Below are positions 1 through 8,795 of a stretch of 64,000 bases of DNA, in pieces. This DNA is from Mesorhizobium sp. (GTDB lineage Bacteria > Pseudomonadota > Alphaproteobacteria > Rhizobiales > Rhizobiaceae). The notes under the pieces were generated by a model that searched no databases, was not told the DNA's origin, and worked only from the letters and a program-made list of their open reading frames with translations. Position numbers and translations under genes: made by a program. The stretch spans positions 32,660-96,659 of the forward strand of contig JAPUFC010000032.1 in NCBI GenBank assembly GCA_027492275.1, in the 5' to 3' direction. How positions within the stretch are numbered: the stretch's first letter is position 1; every line of letters begins with the position of its first letter.

Positions 1-2
1 AC

Positions 3-923
3 AGCCACGACGAGTCGGCGTGGGGCTCGGTGATGATCCCGATCACCGTCATTCGCAACGGAGCCGGCAGGACGGCGCTGATGACGGGCGGCAATCACGG
101 CGACGAGTATGAGGGACCCGTCGCGCTTTGGGATCTGGCGCGCACGCTGAAGCCGGCCGATGTGAGCGGCCGCGTCATCATCGTGCCCGCCATGAACTAC
201 CCGGCCTTCGAGGTCGGCCGGCGCTGCTCGCCCATCGACAAGGGCAATCTGAACCGCGCCTTTCCCGGCGATCCCGGCGGCACGGCGACGCAGAAGATCG
301 CCGACTATTTCCAGCGCTACCTGCTGCCGCAGGCCGACATCGTGCTGGACTTCCATTCCGGCGGCCGCACCATGGACCTGCTGCCCTTCGCGGCGGCCCA
401 CATCCTGCCGGATGCCGCGCAGGAAAAGGCATGCTTCGACGCCGTGAAGGCGTTCGGCGCCCCCTATTCGATGCGCATGCGCGAGATCGACGCGGTGGGC
501 ATGTACGACACGGCGGCCGAGGAGATGGGCAAGGTCTTCGTCACCACCGAATTGCGCGGCGGCGGCACGGCGACCGCCGAGACTGTTGCCTATGCCAAGA
601 CCGGCCTGCGCAACCTGCTCGTCCACACCGGCATCGTCAAAGGCGAGATCGAGCATCGCGAGACGATCTGGCTGTCGATGGAGGCCGACGGCTGCTTCAT
701 CTTCTGCGACAGCCCCGGCCTGTTTGAGCCGTTCCGCAACCTTGGCGACACGGTGAAGAAGGGCGATCCGCTGTTCGCCATCCACCCCATCCACCGCACC
801 GGCCTGGAGCCCCGCCTGTATACCGCGCCGCATGACGGCATCGTTGTCTGCCGCCTGCAATCGTGCCTGACGCGGATGGGCGACAACCTCGCCGTGGTGG
901 CCACCTTCGCCGAAGCGCCGTGA
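3..923 (+). CDS. doeB: DoeB-like N-acyl-diamino acid deacylase (5' partial)
   Basis: The reading frame is open from base 3, and the GTG at 30 lies inside conserved sequence, so the true start is upstream of the window. The 306 visible codons belong to the succinylglutamate desuccinylase/aspartoacylase (M14-like zinc amidohydrolase) family. Visible motifs are GGNHGDEYEGP (zinc His and Glu), DFHSGG (third zinc ligand) and a C-terminal beta-rich domain. The sequence SAWGSVMIPITV is typical of DoeB, which deacetylates N-acetyl-2,4-diaminobutyrate in ectoine breakdown. It is followed after about 200 bases by a MAL paralogue and an aminotransferase. DoeB, DoeD-like and DoeC-like functions therefore co-occur, but no ectoine hydrolase is visible. 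The exact acyl substrate is inferred, not shown. Confidence 0.75.
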   Translation, partial: SHDESAWGSVMIPITVIRNGAGRTALMTGGNHGDEYEGPVALWDLARTLKPADVSGRVIIVPAMNYPAFEVGRRCSPIDKGNLNRAFPGDPGGTATQKIADYFQRYLLPQADIVLDFHSGGRTMDLLPFAAAHILPDAAQEKACFDAVKAFGAPYSMRMREIDAVGMYDTAAEEMGKVFVTTELRGGGTATAETVAYAKTGLRNLLVHTGIVKGEIEHRETIWLSMEADGCFIFCDSPGLFEPFRNLGDTVKKGDPLFAIHPIHRTGLEPRLYTAPHDGIVVCRLQSCLTRMGDNLAVVATFAEAP

Positions 924-1122
924 TAGCCGAGGCTTCCGGAGCAACCGCCTTTATGCTGCGGATGCACCGCCTTCATTGCACTCGATCCGCCATTTTGGCG
1001 GGTTGAACGCAGGCTATCGACGCGAACCGCATGCGACGGTCCATCCCGAGAGCACGATGGCCGTCGTGCAGGAGGGTGAAGAACCCGCATGGCGTGAACG
1101 CGCCACCCGTCTGGGACAGAGC

Positions 1123-2376
1123 ATGAAGATCGTCGACATCATCACCTCGATCGGGCTTTCCGGGTCCGTCTACAAGGATTTGCCCGCGATCAAGGCCGGC
1201 GCCATTCCCGACGGGCCGCTGCTCTACAAGGGTGAACCGGTCACGCCGGGCTTCACGAAGATCGTCCAACCGGGCCGCACAGTCTCCATCCAGCTCGTGC
1301 TGGAGGACGGAACGGTGGCCTGCGGCGACTGCGCCGAGGTCATCCTGGTGGGCATCGCCGGGCGCGAACCGATGTTCGTCCCCGAAAAGCTGGTCGAGAT
1401 CATCGAGGGGCCGATCGCGAAAGCGCTTGTCGGACGTGATGCCAGCCGCTTTCGAAGTGCCGCCGAGGAATTCGACCGCTTCGAGGTGAGCGGAAAGCGC
1501 ATCCATCCCGCGCTTCGTTACGGCCTGTCGCAGGCGCTGCTCGACGCCGCCGCCCTGTCGCGGCGCATGACGGCCACCGAGGTCATCGCCGACGAATACG
1601 GCCTGACGCCGCGCGACAGCCGCCTGCCGATCCTGGCCGGCGCGTTGCGGCTCGACTGGGCGCAGCACGACCGCATGATCCTGAAACGCGCCGACGTGCT
1701 GCCGCACACGCCCTTTTTGTCCGTCCGCGACCATGTCGGGGAAAAGGGCGAGCTGCTCGTCGACTACATGACGCGGCTCATCGGCCGGATCGGCGACGTC
1801 GGCGAACCGGACTATCGCCCGACCATCCATATCGATCTCTACGGAACGCTTGGCGAAGCGTTCAGCAACGATACCAATGTGATATCGGAGTTCGTTGCAC
1901 GGCTGGGCGAACTCGCCTCACCCTATCGCCTGCTGGTCGAAAGCCCGGTCATCGGGCGCACGCAGCAGGAGCAGATCGACATCTACGGCGCCGTCCAGGC
2001 GGGCCTGAAAGCCCTGGGATCGAATGTCCGCCTCGTCATCGACGAATGGGCGAACACGCTGGACGACATCAAGGCGCTGCATGCGGCGGGTGTGCTGACC
2101 AACGTGCAGCTCAAGACGCCCGACCTCGGCTCCGTGACCAACACGATCGAGGCGCTGAATTTCTGCCGGGCGAACGGCATCGACGCCTGTCTCGGCGGCT
2201 CCGCCAACGAGACCGACCTGTCGGCCCGCATCACCGCCCATGTCGGGCTGGCCTGCGGCGCGGCGATGATGTCGACCAAGCCCGGACAGGGCGGCGACGA
2301 GGGCTGGATGATCCTGGTCAACGAAATGGAGCGCACACTGGCCCGCATCAGGGCGCGCCGGCGCGCCGGAGGCTGA
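1123..2376 (+). CDS. methylaspartate ammonia-lyase-like enzyme, paralogue 1
   Basis: A 417-aa enolase-superfamily protein that aligns over its full length with 3-methylaspartate ammonia-lyase (about 413 aa). ATG 1123 follows CTGGGACAG and gives the family N-terminus MKIVDIITSIGLSG; the open frame upstream is not conserved. The general base Lys331 (VQLKTPDLG), His near 195 (VLPHTP) and the metal ligands (HIDLYG, VESP, IDEWANT with Asp307) are present. The substrate-side residues known from Clostridium MAL are changed: GDCAAVQ is GDCAEVI here, the AQSGDDRYDN loop is absent, and GGTCNET is GGSANET. It also has DEWANT where the other copies have DEWCNT. A C-N lyase reaction (ammonia or amine elimination from an aspartate-like substrate) is likely, but mesaconate formation should not be assumed. 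Confidence 0.85.
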   Translation: MKIVDIITSIGLSGSVYKDLPAIKAGAIPDGPLLYKGEPVTPGFTKIVQPGRTVSIQLVLEDGTVACGDCAEVILVGIAGREPMFVPEKLVEIIEGPIAKALVGRDASRFRSAAEEFDRFEVSGKRIHPALRYGLSQALLDAAALSRRMTATEVIADEYGLTPRDSRLPILAGALRLDWAQHDRMILKRADVLPHTPFLSVRDHVGEKGELLVDYMTRLIGRIGDVGEPDYRPTIHIDLYGTLGEAFSNDTNVISEFVARLGELASPYRLLVESPVIGRTQQEQIDIYGAVQAGLKALGSNVRLVIDEWANTLDDIKALHAAGVLTNVQLKTPDLGSVTNTIEALNFCRANGIDACLGGSANETDLSARITAHVGLACGAAMMSTKPGQGGDEGWMILVNEMERTLARIRARRRAGG

Positions 2377-2408
2377 CGACGCATATGGACACATTGAGGA
2401 ACGAGCAT

Positions 2409-3794
2409 ATGATCCCGAATGTCGAACCCCTGAGCGAGATCGATCGCGCGAGGGTCTTCCATCCGTCCACGCATCTGGCGAAATTCTCGCGCGGAGACAT
2501 CCCGAACCGGATCATGGCGCGCGGCAGCGGGGTGCACGTCACGGACCGCGACGGCCGCCGCTCGCTGGACGGCTTCGCCGGCCTCTACTGCGTCAACGTC
2601 GGCTACGGCCGCGACGACATCGCCGAAGCCATCTACAAGCAGGCCAAGGAACTGGCCTACTATCACACCTATGTCGGCCATTCGAACGAACCGGTGATCC
2701 GGCTGGCCGACCGCATCGTCCGCAAAGCCGGCATGGACATGCAGCGCGTCTATTTCGGCCTTTCCGGCTCGGACGCGAACGAGACCAACATCAAGATGGT
2801 CTGGTACTACCACAACATCATCGGCAAGCCGGAGAAGCGCAAGATCATCTCGCGCCGGCGCGGCTATCATGGCTCAGGCCTGATGACCGGCTCGCTGACC
2901 GGGTTGCCGGGCTTCCAGAACCACTTCAACCTCCCCTTCTCCGACGTTCTGCACACCACCACGCCGCATTACTGGCGCGAGAAGCGCGAGGGCGAGAGCG
3001 AGATGGCGTTCTCGCGCCGCTGCGCGCAGGACCTCGAGGCGCTGATCCGGAAGGAAGGTCCCGAGACCATCGCCGCCTTCATCGGTGAGCCGGTGCTCGG
3101 CACCGGCGGCATCGTGCCGCCGCCGGAGGGCTACTGGGCCGAGATACAGGCGGTTCTCCAGCGCCACGACATCCTGCTGATCGTGGACGAGGTGGTGACC
3201 GGTTTCGGCCGCATCGGCCACTATTTCGGCAGCCACGCCTACGGCATCAAGCCCGACATCGTCACCATCGCCAAGGGCCTGACCTCGGCCTATCTGCCGC
3301 TGTCGGGCTCCATCATCGGCAAGCGCGTCTGGGAGGTTCTGGAGCAGGGAACGGACAAGACGGGCCCGATCGGCCATGGCTGGACCTATTCCGGCCACGC
3401 GCTCTGTGCGGCCGCCGCTAACGCCAATCTCGACATCGTCGACAGCGAGGACCTCACCGGCAACGCCCGCGATGTCGGCGGCTACATGCAGCAGCGGCTG
3501 CACGAGACCTTCGACGACCATCCGCTGGTCGGCGAGGTGCGCGGCGTCGGCCTGCTGGCGGCGCTGGAATTCGTCCGCGACAAGGCCTCGCGCGGCTTCT
3601 TCGATCCGGCCGACGGCGTCGGCGCCATGGTCTCGGCCGCCTGCGCGGACGAAGGCCTGATCGCCCGCGCCATGCCGAACGGCGACATTTTGGGCTTCGC
3701 GCCGCCGCTCGTCATCACCCGGGACGAGGTGGACGAGATGGTCGGCATGGCGAAGGCGGCGGTCGACCGCGTCGCCAAAAAGGTCGGCGCCTGA
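2409..3794 (+). CDS. class III PLP-dependent aminotransferase
   Basis: A 461-aa fold-type I, class III (omega) aminotransferase. ATG 2409 is chosen over the in-frame ATG 2385 because TTGAGGA lies 8 bases upstream. Motifs are the PLP-phosphate loop FGLSGSDANETN, the Asp in LLIVDEVVTGFGR and the Schiff-base lysine in VTIAKGLTSAYLPLSG. The family covers diaminobutyrate, taurine, beta-alanine and other omega-amino acid donors with pyruvate or 2-oxoglutarate as acceptor. It sits 32 bases after MAL 1, and its stop is 2 bases before the start of MAL 2, so the three are probably co-transcribed. Beside a DoeB-like deacylase, a DoeD-like role (turning a terminal amine into an aldehyde for the neighbouring dehydrogenases) is the simplest inference. 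Confidence 0.88.
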   Translation: MIPNVEPLSEIDRARVFHPSTHLAKFSRGDIPNRIMARGSGVHVTDRDGRRSLDGFAGLYCVNVGYGRDDIAEAIYKQAKELAYYHTYVGHSNEPVIRLADRIVRKAGMDMQRVYFGLSGSDANETNIKMVWYYHNIIGKPEKRKIISRRRGYHGSGLMTGSLTGLPGFQNHFNLPFSDVLHTTTPHYWREKREGESEMAFSRRCAQDLEALIRKEGPETIAAFIGEPVLGTGGIVPPPEGYWAEIQAVLQRHDILLIVDEVVTGFGRIGHYFGSHAYGIKPDIVTIAKGLTSAYLPLSGSIIGKRVWEVLEQGTDKTGPIGHGWTYSGHALCAAAANANLDIVDSEDLTGNARDVGGYMQQRLHETFDDHPLVGEVRGVGLLAALEFVRDKASRGFFDPADGVGAMVSAACADEGLIARAMPNGDILGFAPPLVITRDEVDEMVGMAKAAVDRVAKKVGA

Positions 3795-3796
3795 CC

Positions 3797-5026
3797 ATGC
3801 GCGCCGTTTCCGTCCTGACGACCGTCGGCCTCAGCGGCTTCGCCCACAAGGACCTGGCCGCCATCAAGACCGGCGCGCCGGCGAACGGCTTCTTCTTCGA
3901 AGGCGCGCCGGTCACCCCCGGCTTCGACGCCATCTGCCAGGCAAGCCATGTGCTCGACGTGCTAATCAGGCTGGAGAACGGCGCGGTCGCCATGGGCGAC
4001 TGCCTCGACGTGATCTTCGCCGGCGCGGCCGGCCGCGCGCCGCTGTTCCGGCCGGAGGACCACCTTGCCGCCTTCGAGGCGCATGTCGCGCCCGCGCTCC
4101 GCGCCATGGACATGCGCGACTTCCGCCGCAACGCGGAGGCCGTCGACGGCTTCGAGATCGACGGGCAACCGCTGCACATGGCGGTCCGCTACGGCGTCAC
4201 GCAGGCGCTGCTCCACGCGGCGGCGCTGGCTAAGGGCGTGACCATGGCCGAGATCGTCGCGGACGCCTACGGATCGCGGCTCGAACCGCGCGTCGTGCCG
4301 ATCCTCGTCTCTATCCCGAAGACCGATCCCTTCATCCTCGACCGCATGATCATGAAGCGGGCGGAGCTGCTGCCGCATGCCAGCTTCACCGTGGTCGAGA
4401 CCGACCTGGGCGCGGACGGCAGGCTGATCCTCGACTATGCGGCCAAGGTGTCGCAACGGGTTCAGGACGTCGGTGCGCCGGACTACCGCCCGGTCATCCA
4501 TCTCGACACCTACGGCACGATCGGCGAGATGCTGGACTGCGACATCGACCGGATGGCCGATTTCATCGGCAGGCTGGCGCAGGCGGCGGCGCCCTGCCCG
4601 CTCTACATCGAAAGCCCTGTGATCGCCGACACGCAGGCAAAACAGATCGAGATCTACGCCGCCCTGCGCGCCGCCATCCGCGAGCGAAAAGTCCCGGTGC
4701 GGCTGATCGTCGACGAGTGGTGCAACACGCTGGACGACATCAAGCTCTTCGACAGGGCCGGCGCGGCCGACTTCGTGCAGATCAAGGCGCCGGACCTCGG
4801 GGGCATCAACAACACCATCGAGGCCGTGCTCTATTGCCGCGACGCCGGCATCGGCTGCTGCCTCGGCGGCACCGCCAACGACACCGACCACTCGTCGCGC
4901 ATCGCCACCCATATCGCGCAGGCCTGTGGCGCGGATTTCCTGCTCGGGCGACCGGGTCTCGGCGGCGACGCCGCGCTGATGATCATGCGCAACGAGATGC
5001 TTCGCACCATCGCGCTCGCCGGATAG
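3797..5026 (+). CDS. methylaspartate ammonia-lyase-like enzyme, paralogue 2
   Basis: The second MAL paralogue, 409 aa, starts 2 bases after the aminotransferase stop, which implies tight co-expression. It conserves HLDTYGTIG, YIESPV, VDEWCNTLDD, FVQIKAPDLGG (catalytic Lys) and LLPHAS (catalytic His). The first substrate loop reads GDCLDVIFAG, with Ile where Clostridium MAL has Gln73. The GGTANDTD segment replaces the Cys of GGTCNET with Ala, and the C-terminal motif is RPGLGGDA rather than KPGMGVDE. The three copies are clearly diverged rather than a recent tandem duplication, so they probably act on different substrates or stereoisomers. The gene converges on the minus-strand aldehyde dehydrogenase with 30 bases between the stops. 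Confidence 0.85.
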   Translation: MRAVSVLTTVGLSGFAHKDLAAIKTGAPANGFFFEGAPVTPGFDAICQASHVLDVLIRLENGAVAMGDCLDVIFAGAAGRAPLFRPEDHLAAFEAHVAPALRAMDMRDFRRNAEAVDGFEIDGQPLHMAVRYGVTQALLHAAALAKGVTMAEIVADAYGSRLEPRVVPILVSIPKTDPFILDRMIMKRAELLPHASFTVVETDLGADGRLILDYAAKVSQRVQDVGAPDYRPVIHLDTYGTIGEMLDCDIDRMADFIGRLAQAAAPCPLYIESPVIADTQAKQIEIYAALRAAIRERKVPVRLIVDEWCNTLDDIKLFDRAGAADFVQIKAPDLGGINNTIEAVLYCRDAGIGCCLGGTANDTDHSSRIATHIAQACGADFLLGRPGLGGDAALMIMRNEMLRTIALAG

Positions 5027-5056
5027 CACCGGCGGCCTCGCGCCGCCAGCTCCGCT

Positions 5057-6514
5057 TCAGGACACGTCGAGATGCAGCGTCTTGACGTGCATGTACTCGG
5101 CCATGCCGAGCAGACTTCCCTCGCGTCCGAAACCCGACTGCTTGATGCCGCCGAAAGGGGCGACCTCCATCGACAGCATCCCGGTGTTGGCGCCGATCAT
5201 GCCGGTCTCCAGCGCCCGCGCGACGCGCCAGATGCGGCCGACGTCGCGGCTGTAGAAATAGCCGGCAAGGCCGCTCTCGCTGGCATTGGCCAGATCGACC
5301 GCTTCCTCCTCCGTGTCGAAGGCGAAGAGCGGCGCCAGCGGGCCGAAGGTTTCCTCGCTCGCGAGCTGCATGTCGGTGGTGGCGTCCACGACGACGGCCG
5401 GGGCCGTGAAGCGCTCGCCGGCCGTGGATGAAGCCCGGTAGAGCAGGCGCCCGCCCCTGGCCGTGGCGTCGTCCAGGTGCCGCTCGACCTTGTCGGCCGC
5501 CGCCTCGTTGATCAGCGGGCCGATCGTCGTGCCCGGCGCAAAACCGTTGCCGAGCTTCAGCCGCCCGACCGCCGCCACCAGACGCTCGGTGAACTGCGGC
5601 AGCACGTTGCGCTGCACCAGGATGCGGTTGGCGCATACGCAGGTCTGCCCCGCATTGCGGAACTTCGAAGCCATCACACCCTCGACCGCCCTGTCGAGGT
5701 CGGCGTCGTCGAAGACGATGAACGGTGCGTTGCCGCCCAGCTCCATGGACAGCCGCTTGAGCGTCGGCGCGGCCTGCTCCATCAGGATGCGGCCGACCCG
5801 CGTCGAGCCGGTGAAGGACAGTTTTCGCACGCGCGGCGAGGTGGACAGCACCGTGCCGATGTCGCGCGGCAGGCCGGTGACCACGCTCAGCGCGTCGATG
5901 CCGGATTCCTGCGCCAGCACTGCCAGCGCGAGCGCCGTGAACGGCGTCATCTCGGAGGGCTTCACCACCATGGCGCAGCCGGCGGCCAGCGCCGCGCCCG
6001 CTTTGCGCGTGATCATGGCGGCGGGGAAATTCCACGGCGTGATGGCGACCGAGAGGCCCACCGGCTCCTGCAGGGCGAAGATCTGCCGGCTACCGTCGGG
6101 AGACGGGATGATCTGGCCGTAGCCGCGCCGCGCCTCCTCGGCGAACCATCTGACGAAGGAGGCGGCATAGGCGACCTCGCCGCGCGACTCGGCCAGCGGC
6201 TTGCCCTGCTCGGCCGTGATGATCGTCGCCAGATCCTCCGCGTTGGCCTGGATCGCCTCGTGCCAGCGGTGGAGAAGCCCTGCCCGCTCGGCCGCGCCCT
6301 TCGCCGCCCAGCGACGGTTCTGCACCTCGGCCGCCGCCAGCGCGTCCGACACCTCGTCCGCCGTCATCGCCGGAACGCTGCCGATCACCGCGCCGGTCGC
6401 GGGGTCCGACACCGCTATGGTGGACGCGGACGACACCCACTCGCCGCCGGCGAGGGCGCGCTCGCGCTTGAGATCGTTGCGGCTCAGGGCCGCGATGGCG
6501 CTCGTTGCATCCAT
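5057..6514 (-). CDS. NAD(P)-dependent aldehyde dehydrogenase (succinate-semialdehyde type)
   Basis: A 485-aa aldehyde dehydrogenase of the GabD/DoeC subgroup. Motifs are ITPWNFPAAMITRK (cofactor-binding Asn and Lys), KLSFTGSTRVGR, the general-base Glu in MELGGNAPFIVFDDAD, the nucleophilic Cys in RNAGQTCVCANR, and EETFGPLAPLF. ATG 6514 begins MDATSA. It lies 39 bases downstream of the flavin oxidoreductase on the same strand, so the two probably form an operon. In context it would oxidise a semialdehyde released by the aminotransferase (aspartate- or succinate-semialdehyde-like) to the acid. The exact aldehyde cannot be read from sequence. Confidence 0.87.
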   Translation of the reverse strand: MDATSAIAALSRNDLKRERALAGGEWVSSASTIAVSDPATGAVIGSVPAMTADEVSDALAAAEVQNRRWAAKGAAERAGLLHRWHEAIQANAEDLATIITAEQGKPLAESRGEVAYAASFVRWFAEEARRGYGQIIPSPDGSRQIFALQEPVGLSVAITPWNFPAAMITRKAGAALAAGCAMVVKPSEMTPFTALALAVLAQESGIDALSVVTGLPRDIGTVLSTSPRVRKLSFTGSTRVGRILMEQAAPTLKRLSMELGGNAPFIVFDDADLDRAVEGVMASKFRNAGQTCVCANRILVQRNVLPQFTERLVAAVGRLKLGNGFAPGTTIGPLINEAAADKVERHLDDATARGGRLLYRASSTAGERFTAPAVVVDATTDMQLASEETFGPLAPLFAFDTEEEAVDLANASESGLAGYFYSRDVGRIWRVARALETGMIGANTGMLSMEVAPFGGIKQSGFGREGSLLGMAEYMHVKTLHLDVS

Positions 6515-6553
6515 GTGTAGATCCGTTTCCCGATGTTGAAGGGTGCCGCGCGC

Positions 6554-8614
6554 TCAGGCGTAGGCGCAGATGCGCAGCGCGTCGTAGATCGCGGCATGCA
6601 CGGAACGCGAGGTCACGGCGTCGCCGATGCGGTAAAGCGCGAATCCGCCCTGTTCGACCGGCGGCTGCGGCCGTCCTTCGATCACGGCGTCCATGTCGGT
6701 CGCGCCCTTGTTGGCCGACTGCTCCCGAAGCTCGTCATAGACCTCCGTGAGCGGCAGCGTGCCGTGCTCGACGATGAGCTGCGGCGTGCGCATCGTCATC
6801 GTCTCGCCGGTGAGCTGGTGGACGAAGGCGACGTCGAGCTGGTTTCCCTCGCGCCGCACCGTGCCGATACCGTACTCGTGCAGGATCGGCACCTTCATCT
6901 CGGCCAGCCGCTTCCGGTAGGTGACGCGGGACTGGTATTCCATCTCCGGCGCGAGCTGCGGATCGAAGGTGACGAGCGTCACGTCGAGCCCGGATTCGGC
7001 CAGCTCGAGCGCGGTCGAGGGCGCCGGATGGCGTCCCGTCCCGTCCCAGACGATCGCGCCCGGACGCGCCAGCTTCGGATCGGCCAGCACGTCCCAGATC
7101 GACGTGCAGTTCTCGACGCCGTCGATCCAGTCGATGTCCGGCAAGCCGCCGGTGGCGACGATGACCAGGTCCGGTTCCAGCGCCATCACCTCGTCGCGGC
7201 CGGCATAGGTGTTGAGGCGCACGTCGACGCCGAGGCGCTCCAGCTCCTGCTCGCGCCAACCCACGATCGGCAGCAGGTCGCGCCGGAAGGAGGCGCGGCC
7301 GGCGAGCAGCAGTTGCCCCCCGAGCTTCGCGGCGGCCTCGAACAGCGTCACCGCGTGGCCGCGCTCGGCGAGGATGCGGGCGGCCTCCAGGCCGGCCGGC
7401 CCGCCGCCGACGACGACCGCCCGTTTCGCGGAAGCCTCGGTGTGCCCGATCACCTGCGGCCAAAAAACCTCGCGGCCCGTCGAGGCGTTGTGGATGCAGG
7501 CGACGCGGCGGTAGAGGCAGTGCGAGGCGCCGACGCAGGGGCGGATGCGATCCTCCTCGCCGCGCATGAGCTTGTTGACGATCTGCGGGTCGGCGATGTG
7601 CGCGCGCGTCATGCCGACCATGTCGAGCAGGCCTTCGCGCACCGCGTGGCGGGCGGTGGCGATGTCGGCGATCTTCGAGGCGTGGAAGATCGGCAGCTTG
7701 ACATGCTCGCGAAAGCGGCCGACCGCCGCCAGCCACGGCGCGCTCTTCTGGATCATCGCCGGGATGTTGTACATGGCCAGCGTCAGCTCGGTGTCGAAGC
7801 GGCCGAAGATGCAGTTGAAGAAGTCGACGACGCCTTCCCGCTCCAGGATTTGCGCCGCCTTCACGGCGTCGTCGAAGGTCAGGCCCTCGGCGTCGTCCTC
7901 GTCGATCACGTAGCGGATGCCGGCGATGAAGTCGTCGCCCGCGCGGCGGCGTATCTCCTCATGCACCATCACGGCGAAACGGGCGCGGTTCTCGATCGAG
8001 CCGCCGAAGCCGTCGGTGCGCCTGTTCGTCAGCGGCGACAGGAACTGGCCGATCAGATGGCCGCCGGCGATCGTCTCCAGCCCGTCCAGCCCGCCCTCCT
8101 TGCACCGCCAGGCGGCGTCGCCGAACTGCTTCACCACGCGCTTGATGTCGTCCACGTCCATCTCGCGGGCGAAGGAACGGTGGCCAGTCTCGCGCAGATG
8201 CGACGGGCCGATATTGGGCAGCCAGTTCGCCATCGTGCTGTCGGCGCGCCGGCCCAGATGGCTGATCTGGACCATCAGCGCCGCGCCGTGCCGGTGGATG
8301 CGCTCCGAGAACTGCCGCAGCCATGGGATGACCTCGTCGGTCGAGACGTCCATCTGGCTTCCGCCCCAGCTCGAATCCGCCGCCACCATGGACGAGCCGC
8401 CGAACATGGTGAGCGCCAGGCCGCCCTTGGCCTTCTCCTCGTGGTAGCGCTGGTAGTGCTCCATGGGCATGGTGCCGTCCAGCGTCGCGGCATGCGACGT
8501 GCTCATGATGCGGTTGCGCAGCGTCAGATGGCGCAGCCGGAAGGGCTGAAGGAGCGGGTCCTTCGACACGGCCTGGCCGGAATGCTCCGGATTCCCTGCG
8601 ACGATCGCGTTCAT
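6554..8614 (-). CDS. OYE-family flavin/Fe-S oxidoreductase (N-methylproline/betaine demethylase-like)
   Basis: About 686 aa with the two-part layout of trimethylamine dehydrogenase, 2,4-dienoyl-CoA reductase and stachydrine/N-methylproline demethylases. The N-terminal FMN TIM barrel (about 1-370) starts SKDPLLQPFRLRHLTLRNRI and contains HLIGQFLSPLTNRRTD. A cysteine cluster follows (RPCVGASHCLYRRVACIHN) that should bind 4Fe-4S. The C-terminal FAD/NAD Rossmann part carries VVVGGGPAGLEAARILAERG. The closest family by N-terminal pattern is the demethylase group, so removal of an N-methyl group or oxidation of an amine is plausible. ATG 8614 is used; ATG 8623 is an alternative. It is transcribed divergently from MAL 3 and ahead of an aldehyde dehydrogenase. 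Confidence 0.82.
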   Translation of the reverse strand: MNAIVAGNPEHSGQAVSKDPLLQPFRLRHLTLRNRIMSTSHAATLDGTMPMEHYQRYHEEKAKGGLALTMFGGSSMVAADSSWGGSQMDVSTDEVIPWLRQFSERIHRHGAALMVQISHLGRRADSTMANWLPNIGPSHLRETGHRSFAREMDVDDIKRVVKQFGDAAWRCKEGGLDGLETIAGGHLIGQFLSPLTNRRTDGFGGSIENRARFAVMVHEEIRRRAGDDFIAGIRYVIDEDDAEGLTFDDAVKAAQILEREGVVDFFNCIFGRFDTELTLAMYNIPAMIQKSAPWLAAVGRFREHVKLPIFHASKIADIATARHAVREGLLDMVGMTRAHIADPQIVNKLMRGEEDRIRPCVGASHCLYRRVACIHNASTGREVFWPQVIGHTEASAKRAVVVGGGPAGLEAARILAERGHAVTLFEAAAKLGGQLLLAGRASFRRDLLPIVGWREQELERLGVDVRLNTYAGRDEVMALEPDLVIVATGGLPDIDWIDGVENCTSIWDVLADPKLARPGAIVWDGTGRHPAPSTALELAESGLDVTLVTFDPQLAPEMEYQSRVTYRKRLAEMKVPILHEYGIGTVRREGNQLDVAFVHQLTGETMTMRTPQLIVEHGTLPLTEVYDELREQSANKGATDMDAVIEGRPQPPVEQGGFALYRIGDAVTSRSVHAAIYDALRICAYA

Positions 8615-8795
8615 GACTGGCATACCTGTGGCGGCGAATTTTGGGGTCGAGGCCATACTGGCGACATTGCGCGGTCGGCGATCGCCGAAATGGACGGCTC
8701 ATTCGACACAATCCACCGTTGGAGCCCCCAGAATGACGGATTCTTGCTGCGGCCGGCGACTAGAGTTCGACCGATCCCAGCCACCGGAAAGCCGC

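Noticed and set aside
987..1002. CCGCC-ATTTT-GGCGG hairpin after the DoeB-like gene as a terminator
   Set aside because: A five-base stem with only GTT after it; too weak to call, and the next gene is likely co-transcribed.
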